The notes beneath the pieces were generated by a model, which searched no databases, was not told where the DNA came from, and was given only the letters and a program-made list of their open reading frames with translations. DNA of 64,000 bases, from contig OZ023206.1 in the NCBI GenBank assembly GCA_963995525.1, forward strand, positions 66,101,304 through 66,165,303, given 5' to 3'. Every line of letters begins with the position of its first letter. Position 1 is the first letter of the stretch. This document shows positions 38,501 through 46,362 of the stretch, piece after piece. The position numbers and the translations under genes are program-made. The stretch is from Escarpia spicata (taxonomy: Eukaryota > Annelida > Polychaeta > Sabellida > Siboglinidae).

Positions 38501-39453
38501 GTCACTTAATAACCACTTTGCTGTAACAGAGCATGTTTGGTCAACTACAGCTGGTATTTGGTGCATTTCGCCTGCTTCAATTAATCCTGTGCAATGAAAA
38601 ATATTCAATCATCTTAAAACCTATCTTTTTAATACTGCATATCCTCCTTAGCTTCTTAGCAATTCCATCCATCTGTTGACGGCGTTCACTCTGTATATGA
38701 TAATGAATATGCTTAATCCTTTGCTTTTGTTGTGCCACTGGGCGTCCGAGATATGCAATACGAAAACGACCAGTTAATGATAAGTATTATGTAGTATTAA
38801 GAACATTTTATTCACACATTCTATTTTTACAGAGGAGTCTATTTGAGTGGACGCAGCATCCTTCAACACCGCCGCAGAAACTCGCAGTCGAACAGGTGCA
38901 GTGTAGCCAGGACGAAACAGACAATGAAGCTGACCAATCAGAACAAGCCAGTGTGACTGCCGACCAATCAGAACACGCAATTTTGGATGACGACAGCGAA
39001 ATGCCTGAGAGTGAAGGGTGCAGGGCTAGTATCGAACACTCTGAGAAAGACATAACATCAGCCAACGTAACTGATCATAGTGGTACTATGGACGACAAGA
39101 TGAACCAATCAGAGCATGTCAGCATTCCCATCGTCCAGTCAGAACACTCTTGCAGTGCAGGTGACCAAACAGATGTTGGCAATGTGCCAACTAAACAATC
39201 AAGTTATTCCAGCAATTCTGTTGCCCAGTTAAAGCATTCCAACATTGCAACGGACCAATCATGTCATTCAAAAAATGCAACAGACCAATCACATCATTCC
39301 AACAAAGAAGCTGGCCAATCGCATCAGTCCAGTAATGCAGCGGGCCAGTCACATCACGCCAGCCAATCAGATGCCAGCAAAGAAACGACAGAGCTGTCAG
39401 AATCATCGCAGGATGTGTCAATGGCTCCTGACGATCAGAAACTAGATTTGTGA
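5519..39453 (+). CDS. SLF2: SLF2/FAM178-family protein (SMC5-SMC6 localization factor), 3' part
   Basis: Thirteen exons at 5519-5559, 10924-11092, 13748-13843, 17098-17226, 20111-20174, 20605-20739, 21351-21431, 23068-23146, 28699-28878, 35343-35471, 36552-36635, 37908-37976 and 38833-39453 have AG/GT borders with matching phases. They join in one open frame of 1877 nt (625 residues); the upstream part of the gene is missing. The product resembles the conserved C-terminal FAM178 domain: LLPQH, a [12 protein letters not shown] block, [26 protein letters not shown], a YSVNDL helix, a [10 protein letters not shown] block and NKWTFML near the end. In vertebrates SLF2 works with SLF1 and RAD18 to bring the SMC5-SMC6 complex to damaged DNA in the nucleus. 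A tail of about 160 residues, rich in DQSxHS repeats, follows the domain and is unusual. Family assignment is from recalled motif order, not a search. Confidence 0.75.
7818..8678. mobile_element. Non-autonomous DNA transposon (MITE), 861 bp
   Basis: The ends are inverted repeats: left TACCATAAATTTCCATG continuing TATAATA, and the reverse complement of the right TACCCAAAATTTCTGTG continuing TATAATA, 20 of 24 bases equal. Internal copies of ATGTATAATACGCACC and ACCCCGACTTTTGAG lie near the ends. No transposase is encoded. Flanking TA could be the target duplication. A sequence of similar style starts at 62452. Confidence 0.65.
9871..10396. repeat. 44-bp minisatellite, about 12 copies
   Basis: Unit GAGAGGATGAACATAGAC followed by AGAGTCGAGTGG and TCCTCTGTACCTGG, repeated every 44 bp. 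Variants alternate (GGTCC/GGACC, GATG/GACG), suggesting an 88-bp higher-order register in part of the array. The minus strand stays open for long stretches, which reflects the repeat and not a gene. Confidence 0.92.
10924..11092 (+). CDS. SLF2: SLF2-like, in-window exon 2
   Basis: Acceptor TTTTCAG, donor GTGAGT; phase 0 in, phase 1 out. Encodes [18 protein letters not shown] and continues through [20 protein letters not shown] to [18 protein letters not shown]. The PGETxF...FG...L.L...GF.P pattern is the strongest family signature in the gene. Confidence 0.8.
12169..12267. mobile_element. Foldback hairpin element
   Basis: A near-perfect palindrome of about 99 bp: ATAATATTCAGCGAC at the left end is mirrored by GTCGCTGAATATTAT at the right end, and CTGCAAGATTTGCCG is mirrored by CGGCAAATCTTGCAG. 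The arms are about 47 nt with one T/C mismatch and one short unequal patch (CTCGAGG against AGC), and the loop is only about 3 nt. It lies in SLF2 intron 2, upstream of the 64-bp array. It could be a snap-back MITE or a hairpin-forming transcript; no target duplication is clear. Confidence 0.7.
12599..13747 (+). repeat. 64-bp array of copied splice acceptor plus exon start (18 copies)
   Basis: Eighteen tandem units precede in-window exon 3. Each starts ACTTGCTGGTACAGTTCCTG, exactly as the exon does, and ends TTTGTGTTGCCAG, the acceptor of that exon. Fifteen units are 64 bp and carry GTAGCAG, giving an in-frame TAG after DLLVQFL. Units starting at 12855, 13430 and 13493 are 63 bp with GTGCAG and no such stop, like the real exon. 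Units at 12791, 13046, 13238 and 13366 are preceded by CCTG in place of CCAG, so their acceptor AG is lost. Total 15x64 + 3x63 = 1149 bp fits the coordinates exactly. Confidence 0.9.
13748..13843 (+). CDS. SLF2: SLF2-like, in-window exon 3
   Basis: Acceptor TTGCCAG, donor GTAAGT; phase 1 in and out. Encodes (D)[18 protein letters not shown] then [14 protein letters not shown]; hydrophobic helices fit the FAM178 domain (C...FL.WTFQL). Its first 38 nt are the unit amplified upstream. An alternative acceptor TTCAG inside the exon at 13785 would shorten it. Confidence 0.7.
13844..16913 (+). other. Intron 3 of the SLF2-like gene, most of its length
   Basis: AT-rich non-coding sequence. CAGTGGTTCCCAGTCTTTT at 13905 looks like a hAT-type terminus without a visible partner. 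TA-rich microsatellites lie near 15365 and 15473. A degenerate minus-strand SINE tail is near 15625-15665. The open stretch at 14100-14560 shows no recognisable domain. Confidence 0.5.
16914..17060 (-). mobile_element. 5'-truncated SINE, antisense, next to exon 4
   Basis: The reverse complement carries CAGCGTGGCTGAATGCTTCC, then a GCCAGG.AGTAA.GTGTA block, CTTTGAGCAGT and GCGCTATATAAGAA. These blocks occur in the same order in the full SINE at 62883-63200. The head with the RNA polymerase III boxes is missing. The insertion ends about 40 bp before the coding exon at 17098. Confidence 0.7.
17098..17226 (+). CDS. SLF2: SLF2-like, in-window exon 4
   Basis: Acceptor TGTGACAG, donor GTGAGT; phase 1 in and out. 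Encodes [20 protein letters not shown] then [20 protein letters not shown] and VNYG. The W.PSV...I..VF.N.G motif is typical of the FAM178 domain. Confidence 0.8.
17450..18650 (+). mobile_element. Decayed LINE fragment (reverse transcriptase end)
   Basis: Broken frames recall the end of a non-LTR reverse transcriptase: [20 protein letters not shown] (a changed YADD box), [16 protein letters not shown] and SSVTYLGV. After a 60-bp stretch with a 20-bp triplication near 17756 come [17 protein letters not shown] and [19 protein letters not shown]. It ends with a tail containing GGACCACATTGGAAA and TGAATAAACTCACTCAC. Several stops and shifts show it is dead. Confidence 0.7.
18658..19984 (+). repeat. 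40-bp G-rich minisatellite, 33 copies
   Basis: Thirty-three units of exactly 40 bp (TTGTGGACCTACCCTGCGGG followed by AGGGGAGGGACTCACAGTAG). Diagnostic variants are ACGCTG in early units, TGCAGG in the middle and ATAG/GTAG at the unit end, in blocks. Each unit has GGG-A-GGGG-A-GGG, so the plus strand has many potential G-quadruplex runs. The array ends about 125 bp before the exon at 20111. Confidence 0.95.
20111..20174 (+). CDS. SLF2: SLF2-like, in-window exon 5
   Basis: Acceptor CCGATAG, donor GTACGT; phase 1 in, phase 2 out. Encodes (G)[20 protein letters not shown]; follows NYG of the previous exon to give the G..F..L.P motif of the family. Confidence 0.7.
20280..20604. repeat. Irregular TTGTGACA-rich minisatellite
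   Basis: Degenerate repetition of TTGTGACACCGTG-like and CTTGTGACA units over about 325 bp, filling almost all of the small intron between in-window exons 5 and 6 and running up to the acceptor CTGCAG. Confidence 0.75.
20605..20739 (+). CDS. SLF2: SLF2-like, in-window exon 6
   Basis: Acceptor CTGCAG, donor GTAAGA; phase 2 in and out. Encodes an acidic linker [20 protein letters not shown] followed by [17 protein letters not shown], a helix that leads into the next exon. Confidence 0.7.
20820..21010 (+). mobile_element. LINE 3' remnant
   Basis: A short readable stretch [20 protein letters not shown] then [12 protein letters not shown] resembles the extreme C-terminus of invertebrate LINE reverse transcriptases (W..LP...R....L..FK..L). 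No other part of the element is visible nearby. Confidence 0.55.
21097..21275. repeat. 54-bp tandem repeat, just over 3 copies
   Basis: Units TGTATATATTGTTCTTGAATG followed by GTGATGATCCGGTTTCTTGG, period 54 bp, lying 75 bp before the exon at 21351. Confidence 0.9.
21351..21431 (+). CDS. SLF2: SLF2-like, in-window exon 7
   Basis: Acceptor CTCTGCAG, donor GTACGT; phase 2 in and out. Encodes (R)[18 protein letters not shown] then [13 protein letters not shown]...L....LD fits the FAM178 domain. Confidence 0.75.
21690..22950 (+). mobile_element. Nested LINE fragments (CR1-like and another)
   Basis: At 21700-21850 the frame [20 protein letters not shown] then [14 protein letters not shown] matches the CR1-like element at 40190-43655. 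At 22870-22940 CGATAAGCCAGACTTCC and GGCGATATTGTT match that element's 3' end. Between them, 22140-22500 carries pieces of another LINE C-terminus ([30 protein letters not shown]), apparently inserted into the first. All are dead. Confidence 0.6.
23068..23146 (+). CDS. SLF2: SLF2-like, in-window exon 8
   Basis: Acceptor TTGTTACAG, donor GTAGGT; phase 2 in, phase 0 out. Encodes [20 protein letters not shown] then DDWSAK. The following intron carries the ISL2EU element. Confidence 0.7.
23333..23356 (+). repeat. Left terminal inverted repeat of the ISL2EU element
   Basis: GGCGACACTACCGTACCGGC plus ACTA; pairs with 28233-28256 at 23 of 24 positions. The true end may include the preceding GG. Confidence 0.85.
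23450..25416 (+). CDS. THAP-DDE transposase of the ISL2EU element
   Basis: Two exons, 23450-23657 and 24257-25416, joined in phase 1 (donor GTAATT, acceptor GCTTTCAG), give an intact 455-residue protein. Residues 1-87 form a THAP zinc finger: C5, C10, C52, H55 and the closing AVPSVF motif at 82-87, expected to bind the transposon ends. An acidic linker follows. The DDE_Tnp_4 endonuclease core has D287 ([10 protein letters not shown]), D362 (IMSDKGF) and E409 (HVERVIG), so the catalytic triad is complete. The protein would cut and paste the element in the nucleus. The 599-bp intron contains TA and GA microsatellites. No frameshift or stop is seen, so the gene may be active or recently active. 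Confidence 0.85.
25671..28133 (-). pseudogene. SAP-SWIM-YqaJ nuclease partner gene, probably frameshifted
   Basis: Three minus-strand exons: 28133-28036, 27400-27185 and 26881-25671. Exon 1 begins [20 protein letters not shown] and joins LIERLEAYDR in exon 2, making a SAP DNA-binding fold. Exon 3 holds a SWIM-type zinc finger ([15 protein letters not shown]) and a YqaJ exonuclease core ([36 protein letters not shown]; the D, E and K of the PD-(D/E)xK site are present; [12 protein letters not shown]). It ends FYLQW at 25671. The exon 2-3 junction opens the frame [17 protein letters not shown], while the SWIM-YqaJ part is in another frame from [13 protein letters not shown], so a 1-nt indel near 26830-26860 seems to break it. 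An unseen alternative splice could restore the frame. The role in transposition is not known. Confidence 0.75.
28233..28256 (-). repeat. Right terminal inverted repeat of the ISL2EU element
   Basis: TAGTGCCGGTACGGTAGTGG plus CGCC, the inverted copy of 23333-23356 with a single difference (GGCGCC against GGCGAC). Confidence 0.85.
28699..28878 (+). CDS. SLF2: SLF2-like, in-window exon 9
   Basis: Acceptor TTTCTCTCAG, donor GTACAG; phase 0 both sides, 60 codons. Encodes [20 protein letters not shown] then [20 protein letters not shown] and [20 protein letters not shown]. The HHHN..HLV..LP...RGR.LQR.L pattern is typical of the FAM178 domain. Confidence 0.8.
29180..29640 (+). mobile_element. LINE 3' tail
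   Basis: AT-rich sequence ending AAGGACCACAATGGAAAC ... TTATATTGAATAAAATAATT. GGACCACA.TGGAAA and the TGAATAAA end are shared with the LINE tail at 18530-18650, so both come from one non-LTR family. No coding part remains here. Confidence 0.5.
29868..32408 (+). pseudogene. THAP / Kolobok-like transposase remnant
   Basis: ATG at 29868 opens [15 protein letters not shown], the CxxxC start of a THAP finger. The second half ([20 protein letters not shown] then [11 protein letters not shown], with the closing C and H) is one frame on, after a stop near 29972. [10 protein letters not shown] at about 30117-30146 is back in the first frame. At least two frameshifts and one stop break the finger. An exon at 30880-31044 (acceptor ATTTCAG, donor GTAAGT) encodes [20 protein letters not shown] and ends [18 protein letters not shown] possible last exon near 32100-32408 reads [13 protein letters not shown] see no catalytic core between them. 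Confidence 0.6.
32458..34630 (-). pseudogene. P2X7-ballast-like (zinc-binding) gene, broken
   Basis: Three minus-strand exons: 34630-34333, 33664-33565 and 32560-32458. Exon 1 starts MAFQFF, meets a TAA, then reads [18 protein letters not shown] and [18 protein letters not shown]. Exon 2 reads [18 protein letters not shown]. Exon 3 reads [19 protein letters not shown]. The order GY.FEP, WC.CG.C, CIT...F...CL, YRQF..W.HG.LG matches the cytoplasmic ballast region of vertebrate P2X7, also common as stand-alone invertebrate proteins; no P2X channel part is present. After KLGRR the expected [14 protein letters not shown] lies one frame away, so one nonsense codon and one frameshift disable it. It probably belongs to the surrounding transposon. 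Confidence 0.65.
33050..33346 (-). mobile_element. LINE C-terminal remnant
   Basis: A minus-strand frame contains [20 protein letters not shown] and [19 protein letters not shown]. The KY..L.......EVGCRGF block is common after the reverse transcriptase in invertebrate non-LTR elements. It sits inside the Kolobok-like region, so it was inserted later or captured. Confidence 0.5.
35343..35471 (+). CDS. SLF2: SLF2-like, in-window exon 10
   Basis: Acceptor CCTCCCCAG, donor GTGAGA; phase 0, 43 codons. Encodes [20 protein letters not shown] then [20 protein letters not shown]. Helical, with the L..L.....GNE motif of the C-terminal FAM178 domain. Confidence 0.8.
35560..35930 (+). repeat. Dispersed repeat, copy 1
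   Basis: GATATTTCAACAAATGTGG, GGTATCATCTTAAAGCTTA and GTGGAATCCAAAAGGTAC recur in order and with changes at about 38420-38500 in another intron of the same gene. Non-coding; element class unknown. Confidence 0.5.
35972..36213. repeat. 20-bp minisatellite, 12 copies
   Basis: Perfect to near-perfect copies of TTATTACATGTATGGCATTG; the central copies carry TCATTACATG. All three forward frames are open only because the unit lacks stops. Confidence 0.95.
36552..36635 (+). CDS. SLF2: SLF2-like, in-window exon 11
   Basis: Acceptor TTGTTGCAG, donor GTAGGT; phase 0, 28 codons: [20 protein letters not shown] then IHVLDRTL. Amphipathic helix. Confidence 0.75.
37106..37426. mobile_element. pogo/Tigger-like MITE, 321 bp
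   Basis: The ends CAGTCGATCTCGCTTAAT and, inverted, CAGTCGATCCTGCTTCTAAG form imperfect terminal repeats. The left end is flanked by TA. The body repeats motifs such as TTGCATAAT and TAACTGCATA in both orientations. No coding capacity. CAGTCGA-type ends are typical of pogo-group elements. Confidence 0.65.
37908..37976 (+). CDS. SLF2: SLF2-like, in-window exon 12
   Basis: Acceptor GTTGTAG, donor GTGAGT; phase 0, 23 codons: [20 protein letters not shown] then PKQ. The VKD....L..KW..ML motif closes the conserved domain. Confidence 0.8.
37977..38832 (+). other. Intron 12 of the SLF2-like gene
   Basis: At 38040-38150 GGCGTCGGTGATCATGGCCC and TCCAAACCACACGGTCTTTT form a fragment of a dispersed repeat, seen again in degenerate form at about 60440-60560. 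At 38330-38530 is copy 2 of the repeat at 35560-35930. No exon is seen. Confidence 0.5.
38833..39453 (+). CDS. SLF2: SLF2-like, last exon with repetitive acidic tail
   Basis: Acceptor TTTTTACAG; 206 codons and TGA at 39451-39453. Begins [20 protein letters not shown], then becomes low-complexity, rich in S, Q, H, D, E, A and T. About 15 degenerate units of 8-10 residues share a DQSxHS core (for example [27 protein letters not shown]). The DNA behind it repeats GACCAATCA and CATTCCAA. This tail is not part of the FAM178 domain I know and has no recognised fold; it may be a disordered interaction segment. Confidence 0.75.
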   Translation, partial: RSLFEWTQHPSTPPQKLAVEQVQCSQDETDNEADQSEQASVTADQSEHAILDDDSEMPESEGCRASIEHSEKDITSANVTDHSGTMDDKMNQSEHVSIPIVQSEHSCSAGDQTDVGNVPTKQSSYSSNSVAQLKHSNIATDQSCHSKNATDQSHHSNKEAGQSHQSSNAAGQSHHASQSDASKETTELSESSQDVSMAPDDQKLDL

Positions 39454-39568
39454 CTGCAATGCTATAAAGAGGTGAAACTGCTGGTTACAGAAGACCTGGA
39501 CTTTATTCTCTCGCATTTGTAAAGTGTTTTATCACTTGGCTCACTGGTGGAGCTGATGGTCGTTTTAC

Positions 39569-39574
39569 AATAAA
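39569..39574 (+). terminator. Polyadenylation signal of the SLF2-like gene
   Basis: AATAAA 116 bp after the stop codon, in CGTTTTACAATAAAATTG, gives a 3' UTR of about 130-140 nt. First canonical signal after the stop. Confidence 0.6.
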
Positions 39575-40189
39575 ATTGTCAACTCAAACTTTTCATAATT
39601 TGTACTGAACAATGTAGAGCAGTGGATTCTGGGTAATTGAATTACTTTGGACCAGAAGAATTGGAGTTTAACACTGGGAATAGGAACAAGTTCATCTCAT
39701 GCATCCATTTTAATTATACACACTGGTGTCAGAACATGGTGAATATTGGGAGGCAGAAGCTCTCCAAAAACCTCATTTTCACACACCCCTTGAAGCTCAC
39801 CAAAAACAACATTGAGGCTCCCTCTCTCTTCAAAACCTCCAATTGCACCCCCGTGAGGCGTGCCAAAACTCCACAACCTTGAGGCTACACAAAATATCAA
39901 TTTGCACCCTCCTTGAGGCTAACTAAAAACTTAAAATTGCTCCCCAGAATCCTCTACCATCCCTAAATATTGGGGGCTAATAATAAAGTCTTACGTAGAG
40001 CTGTATCCAGTCCTTAGTTCTGTTAAAAGTGCTTTACAAAAAAATTAATGGGCTAATCCCATCTCCAGCTTCCACCCATCAATTTGCACCTGAAAATGCA
40101 CACCCCATATTTGAGGGCTAATCCTATCTCCAGTTCCCCTCCCCCCACCTGAATTATTGGGGGACTGAGACCACCCAGATATGACACCT
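39575..40189. other. Intergenic region with repeat remnants
   Basis: Contains repeated AAACTCC/AATTGCACCC/TTGAGGCT phrases at 39750-39960 of unknown origin, and a minus-strand SINE tail at about 39985-40040 (reverse complement GTAAAGCACTTTTAACAG, AAGGACTGGATACAGC). No gene is seen. Confidence 0.45.
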
Positions 40190-40202
40190 GTGATACCATC
40201 TG

Positions 40203-40673
40203 AGCGAGGGGAAGGACATCGTTGTTTGTTTACCGGGAGCTAGGATTGAACATGTAACTGACAGGGTAGAGAAGGTATTGGGACATGGCAAGGGGGGGTC
40301 TATACTGGTACATGTAGGAACAAATAATGCAGACAGGGAGGGAACAACTGCGATTGTACAGAAGTATAGACAGTTAGTGAGGAAGCTAAAGAAGACGAGA
40401 GTCGAACAGGTTATTTTGTCAGGAATTTTGCCAGTAATGGGAGGAAGGGGGGCAACGTATAGAAACTGCAAGAGGATGGCGATCAATGCACTAGCTGAGC
40501 AGATGTGTGAAGAAGAGGGGGTAGGATTCACAGATTTATGGGGATACTTTGTTGGGAGGGAAGATATGTACATGAGAGATGGCCTCCATCTTAGTGGAAA
40601 GGGGGCAGCAGTTTTCTCAGAGAATCTGCTGCAATCTGTTGACAGTGGGACAGGTTGCATCTATTTAAACTAG
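40203..40673 (+). pseudogene. LINE ORF1, SGNH/GDSL-like esterase end
   Basis: Open from 40194 (a stop at 40191) to TAG at 40673. Reads SEGKDIVVCLPGARIEHVTD, then a GGSILVHVGTNN block (the SGNH block III N), and GLHLSGKGAAVFSENLL with the DGLHLS block (H). The N-terminal GDS nucleophile block is absent because the element is truncated. An esterase-type ORF1 is characteristic of CR1-clade LINEs and may act in particle assembly or membrane interaction. It overlaps the start of ORF2 by 19 nt in another frame. Confidence 0.65.
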
Positions 40674-43545
40674 ATTCGCAGGGGGGACTCACAGAAAAGC
40701 CTGAAAATGGAGGCCTAGATAAAGACAGCACAAATAAATCAACAAATAACAGTCTGGAAAACTCTTCTGAAGCTGGATATAAATGTGTTTGTTTAAATGC
40801 AAGGAGTATAGTAAACAAAAGAAATGAACTAAACATTATGGTAGAAGATATTGACCCTCATATAATAGGTATAACCGAATCCTGGACCACCACCGATATA
40901 TTAGATGCTGAATTGGGACTGACAGGATATGTAATGTTTAGAAAAGATAGAATAGGAAGAAAGGAAGGTGGAGTTATTTTATATATTAAAGAATCTATTC
41001 AGGCTTATGAAATAAAATTAGAAAGAGAAGCAGATTGCAAAGAAGCTGTTTGGTGTAACATAGTTACAGGAAACTCAACGTTAACAGTTGGGTTAGTTTA
41101 TCAAAGTCCAAACATAAGCATAGAAGAGAATGAAAAAATACAAAACGCTATAAGGGAAGTAAGCAAACGGGACTGTATTATTATGGGGGATTTTAACCAT
41201 GGGCATATACAATGGAAATCTCTACAGAGTATGGGGAGAGAGGACCACAAGTTTTTAGTTTTAGTTCAAGATACATTCCTTTCTCAACATGTGCTAGAAC
41301 CAACTAGGGGTGAGAATGTGTTGGACATAGTTTTGTCCTCACAGAATGAATTAGTTGACAATGTCAAGATATGTGAGCCACTGGGGAGTAGCAATCACAA
41401 CCAGATACATTTTACCATCAAAGTAAAATCAGAAAGGAATAGCAAAAAGCAGTATAGGAGAAATTTCCACAAAGGAAGGTATAAGGACGAGGAAATATTT
41501 AGCAAAGATAGACTGGAATAAGACACACAAAAATAAGACGGCAACAGAATGCTGGAATATATTAAAGAGTGAAATTAAGTGCATAATCGATAAATTTGTA
41601 CCCTTAAAAAAACAAGGAAAACGGCCCAAAAAGAAACACTTATCGAAAGAAGCCATTAGAAAAATTAAGTATAAACAAATGATGTGGAAGTCATATAGAT
41701 GTACTGGAAATGATGAAGACTACAACAATTATAAAGAAGCACTTAACCAAGCTACAGCTGAAATTAGAAATTCAAAGAGAAGCTATGAACAACAATTAGC
41801 TAGTAATATAAAACATGACAGCAAGAGTTTTTATGCGTATGTTCGAAGCAAACAGAAAGTTCAAGATAAGGTCGGTCCTCTAGAAGATAGTGCTGGAAAT
41901 ATAATATCAGAGGGATTCATAATGGCAGAAGACCTGAATGAGTACTTTAGTTCAGTGTTTACCAGGGAAGATATTAGTTCACTGCCAATACCAGAGGCTA
42001 AGTTCAAGGGGGCAGATTCAGACTATTTAGGACAATTAATTGTAACCCCGGAAATGGTAGCTAAGAAAATAAGGGCTATGAAGGATAATAAATCACCTGG
42101 AGTGGATGGTATTCCACCTAAACTACTATTGGAAATTGTAGAACAAATTAGCATACCACTTGCAACAGTTTTCAACTTGTCATTAGAAGAGGGAGTGGTT
42201 CCTTTAGAATGGAAAGAAGCAAACATTATACCGTTATTCAAAAAAGGTTCGAGAAACAAGTCAGAGAACTATAGACCAGTGAGTTTAACATCAGTGATTT
42301 GTAAATTATTAGAAAGACTAATTAAAGATCACATGGTGGATTTTCTTGTTAAACAAAACTTGATAAACCCATCTCAACATGGTTTTTTTAAAGCGAGGTC
42401 ATGCTTAACAAATATGTTATGTTTTTTGGAAGACATCACTAAGTGGGTAGATGAGGGGTCACCAGTAGATATCGTCTACTTAGATTTTCAAAAAGCTTTT
42501 GACAAAGTACCACATCAAAGATTACTGCTTAAACTAAAGGCCCATGGCATAGGAAATGGTATAATAAACTGGATAGAACAATGGCTGATTGACAGAAGAC
42601 AACGTGTAGTAGTTGATGGGGAGGCTTCAAACTGGAAATCGGTATTGAGTGGGGTACCACAGGGATCAGTATTAGGTCCTATATTATTCTTAATATACAT
42701 CAACGATTTGGATGATGAAATAACAAGCAAGGTGTTGAAATTTGCGGATGATACAAAAGTGTTTAGAAGGATTGAAAGTGATGGAGATAGACAGCATTTA
42801 CAAGATGATCTTGACAGGTTGATCAAAATTATGGTCTGAAAAGTGGCAAATGATGTTCAATTTTGGGAAATGTAAATGCCTCCACATAGGACATGGGAAC
42901 GAAGAGGTAGAATATACAATGGGGGGTACTGTACTAAGTACTACTGTAAAAGAAAAGGACTTAGGGTTAACCGTTAGTGCTGATATGAAGATTTCAGAGC
43001 AGTGCGGAATTGCAGCTTCAAAGGGAAATCAAATCCTTGGATTAATTAGGCGAAACATAACGTATAAGGAAAAAGAGCTAATAATACCGCTGTACAAAAC
43101 AATAGTTAGGCCTCATTTAGAATATTGTATTCAAGCGTGGAGGCCATATCGCAGGAAGGACATAGATATGTTAGAAAGAGTGCAGAAGAGAGCAACTAAA
43201 ATGATACCAAATCTGAGGGATCTTAGTTAAGAAATATGCCTTAAAAAATGCGGTTTAACAACACTAGAGACCAGGAGATTGAGAGGAGATCAGATAGAAG
43301 TGTTTAAAATATTGAAGGGTTATGAAAATATTGATAGAAATATGTTTTTCTCAGTTAAGAAAGATAGAACGACTAGAGGACATGATCTTGCATTAGCAAA
43401 GGAGCAGAGTAGATTGGATATAAGAAAGTTTTCATTTTCACAAAGGACTGTAAATGAATGGAACAGATTGCCTGCTGATTGTGTGGGTGCTAGTAGCGTG
43501 AATGTTTAAAAATAAAATCGACACATACCTCAGACGGGCGGGATA
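40655..43545 (+). pseudogene. LINE ORF2: endonuclease and reverse transcriptase, frameshifted
   Basis: The endonuclease part (40655-41521) has CLNARSIVNKRNEL, GITESW, GDFNHGHIQW and GSSNHNQIHF; the last is usually SDH, so the catalytic D is read as N. The frame shifts near 41497 to IDWNKTHKNKTATECW and the reverse transcriptase (41679-42839): KSPGVDGIPPKLL, FKKGSRNKSENYRPVSLTS, YLDFQKAFDKVPHQRLL, SGVPQGSVLGPILFLIYIND and KFADDTKV. A second shift near 42830 leads to WSEKWQMMFNFGKCKCLHIG and RPHLEYCIQAWRPY. A stop follows at 43228 and a third shift near 43505. Three shifts and one stop make it inactive. Confidence 0.8.
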
Positions 43546-43859
43546 CACATAGATAAAAAGGTCGGACTCTCGATAAGCCAAGGATTTCCTAGTCCACCTG
43601 CTACCTAGAGTTAATTCTCTGGGTGGCAATCTTGTTAAATCTTGTTAAATCTACTATACACCAATGCAAGCAACACTAGTAGCGCCATCTACGATGTAAC
43701 TATGAAAGCTAGGAATGGTGTCGGGACATGTACTACAAAGCATGTGCAGTACCGGCCAGTCTGTTTTGATCTAGTATGTGTGAACCATACAAATGAAATT
43801 AGCCAGAATTAACAAAACGAGTTTTGGGGTTGAAATTATATCAAGCAAAGTCCTTTATT

Positions 43860-44100
43860 TATTGTTACCACTGCCAGGGAGTAAAGTGTATAGCGCTTTG
43901 AACAGTCCTGTGTACTGGAACGTCTGAATACTGCGAACTTAGCTTTTTGGAATTTGGCGTATTCCTAGACCTTTGGGCCCCCGTTACCGTATCCCCAAGA
44001 CCTTTTTAATGGGCCCACGTTACCGTGCCCCTCGACTCCTTTCGGGTTACAATAAGCTGAAGTTACGGCCACGCGGTGACGAAAATGTTCAACAGCACCC
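43860..44100 (+). repeat. SINE-tail fragment and a second dispersed repeat
   Basis: 43871-43925 reads CTGCCAGGGAGTAAAGTGTA then TAGCGCTTTGAACAGTCCTG, as the SINE end at 63136-63200. 43965-44095 (TTTAATGGGCCCACGTTACC, GAAGTTACGGCCACGCGGTG) recurs at 51655-51775 as GAATGAGCCCACGTGGCC and GAAGTTACGGCGGCGCGGC. Confidence 0.55.
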
Positions 44101-45874
<1,774 letters not shown>

Positions 45875-46362
45875 ACTGTGGCTTCATAAAGACTCATTGG
45901 ACATAGGCCCTATTAAGGTTTTTATTTCCGTGATTTCTGTGTGTATTTAGTTCTATCTTCATAAATTGCGGATAAAAGAAAGGTTGGACGTTGTCATTTT
46001 TCAGTGTCTGGTTGTCTGGTGTCAGTCTAATGTTTACAAACACCACGGTGACATGGGACACCATCTAGCTAGGACACCATCTCTTGAATGGACGCCATTT
46101 TGTTGCTACATACAAACTCGCTGGAGAGGCATACAAAAAGGTCACTGCGTGAATATAAACGTCTTCCTTTTAAATGGCTAGGCCCTTGCGAGCGTATTAA
46201 TAGCCCAGCTGTAAGAGTTGGGCACAGAGTTTACATTCCAAATAGAAAACGCCGCCATATCAGCTCTAGCTGAGAGCGCATTTGTCGTTTATATAATGTT
46301 AGTATGTTGACTACCTTCTTTTCAGTAGGACCACCATCTTACACAATAGCAGGTCCAACATA

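Larger units (their letters stand above)
40190..43655 (+). mobile_element. CR1-like LINE, nearly full length but 5' truncated
   Basis: A 3.5-kb non-LTR retrotransposon with an SGNH/esterase-like ORF1 end (40203-40673), an apurinic-type endonuclease and a reverse transcriptase. It ends in a 3' region with CTCGATAAGCCAAGG and a duplicated AATCTTGTTA repeat, as CR1-group elements end in short 3' repeats. ORF1 lacks its GDS block, so the 5' end is missing. Few lesions suggest recent insertion. A fragment of the same family is at 21690-22950. Confidence 0.8.
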
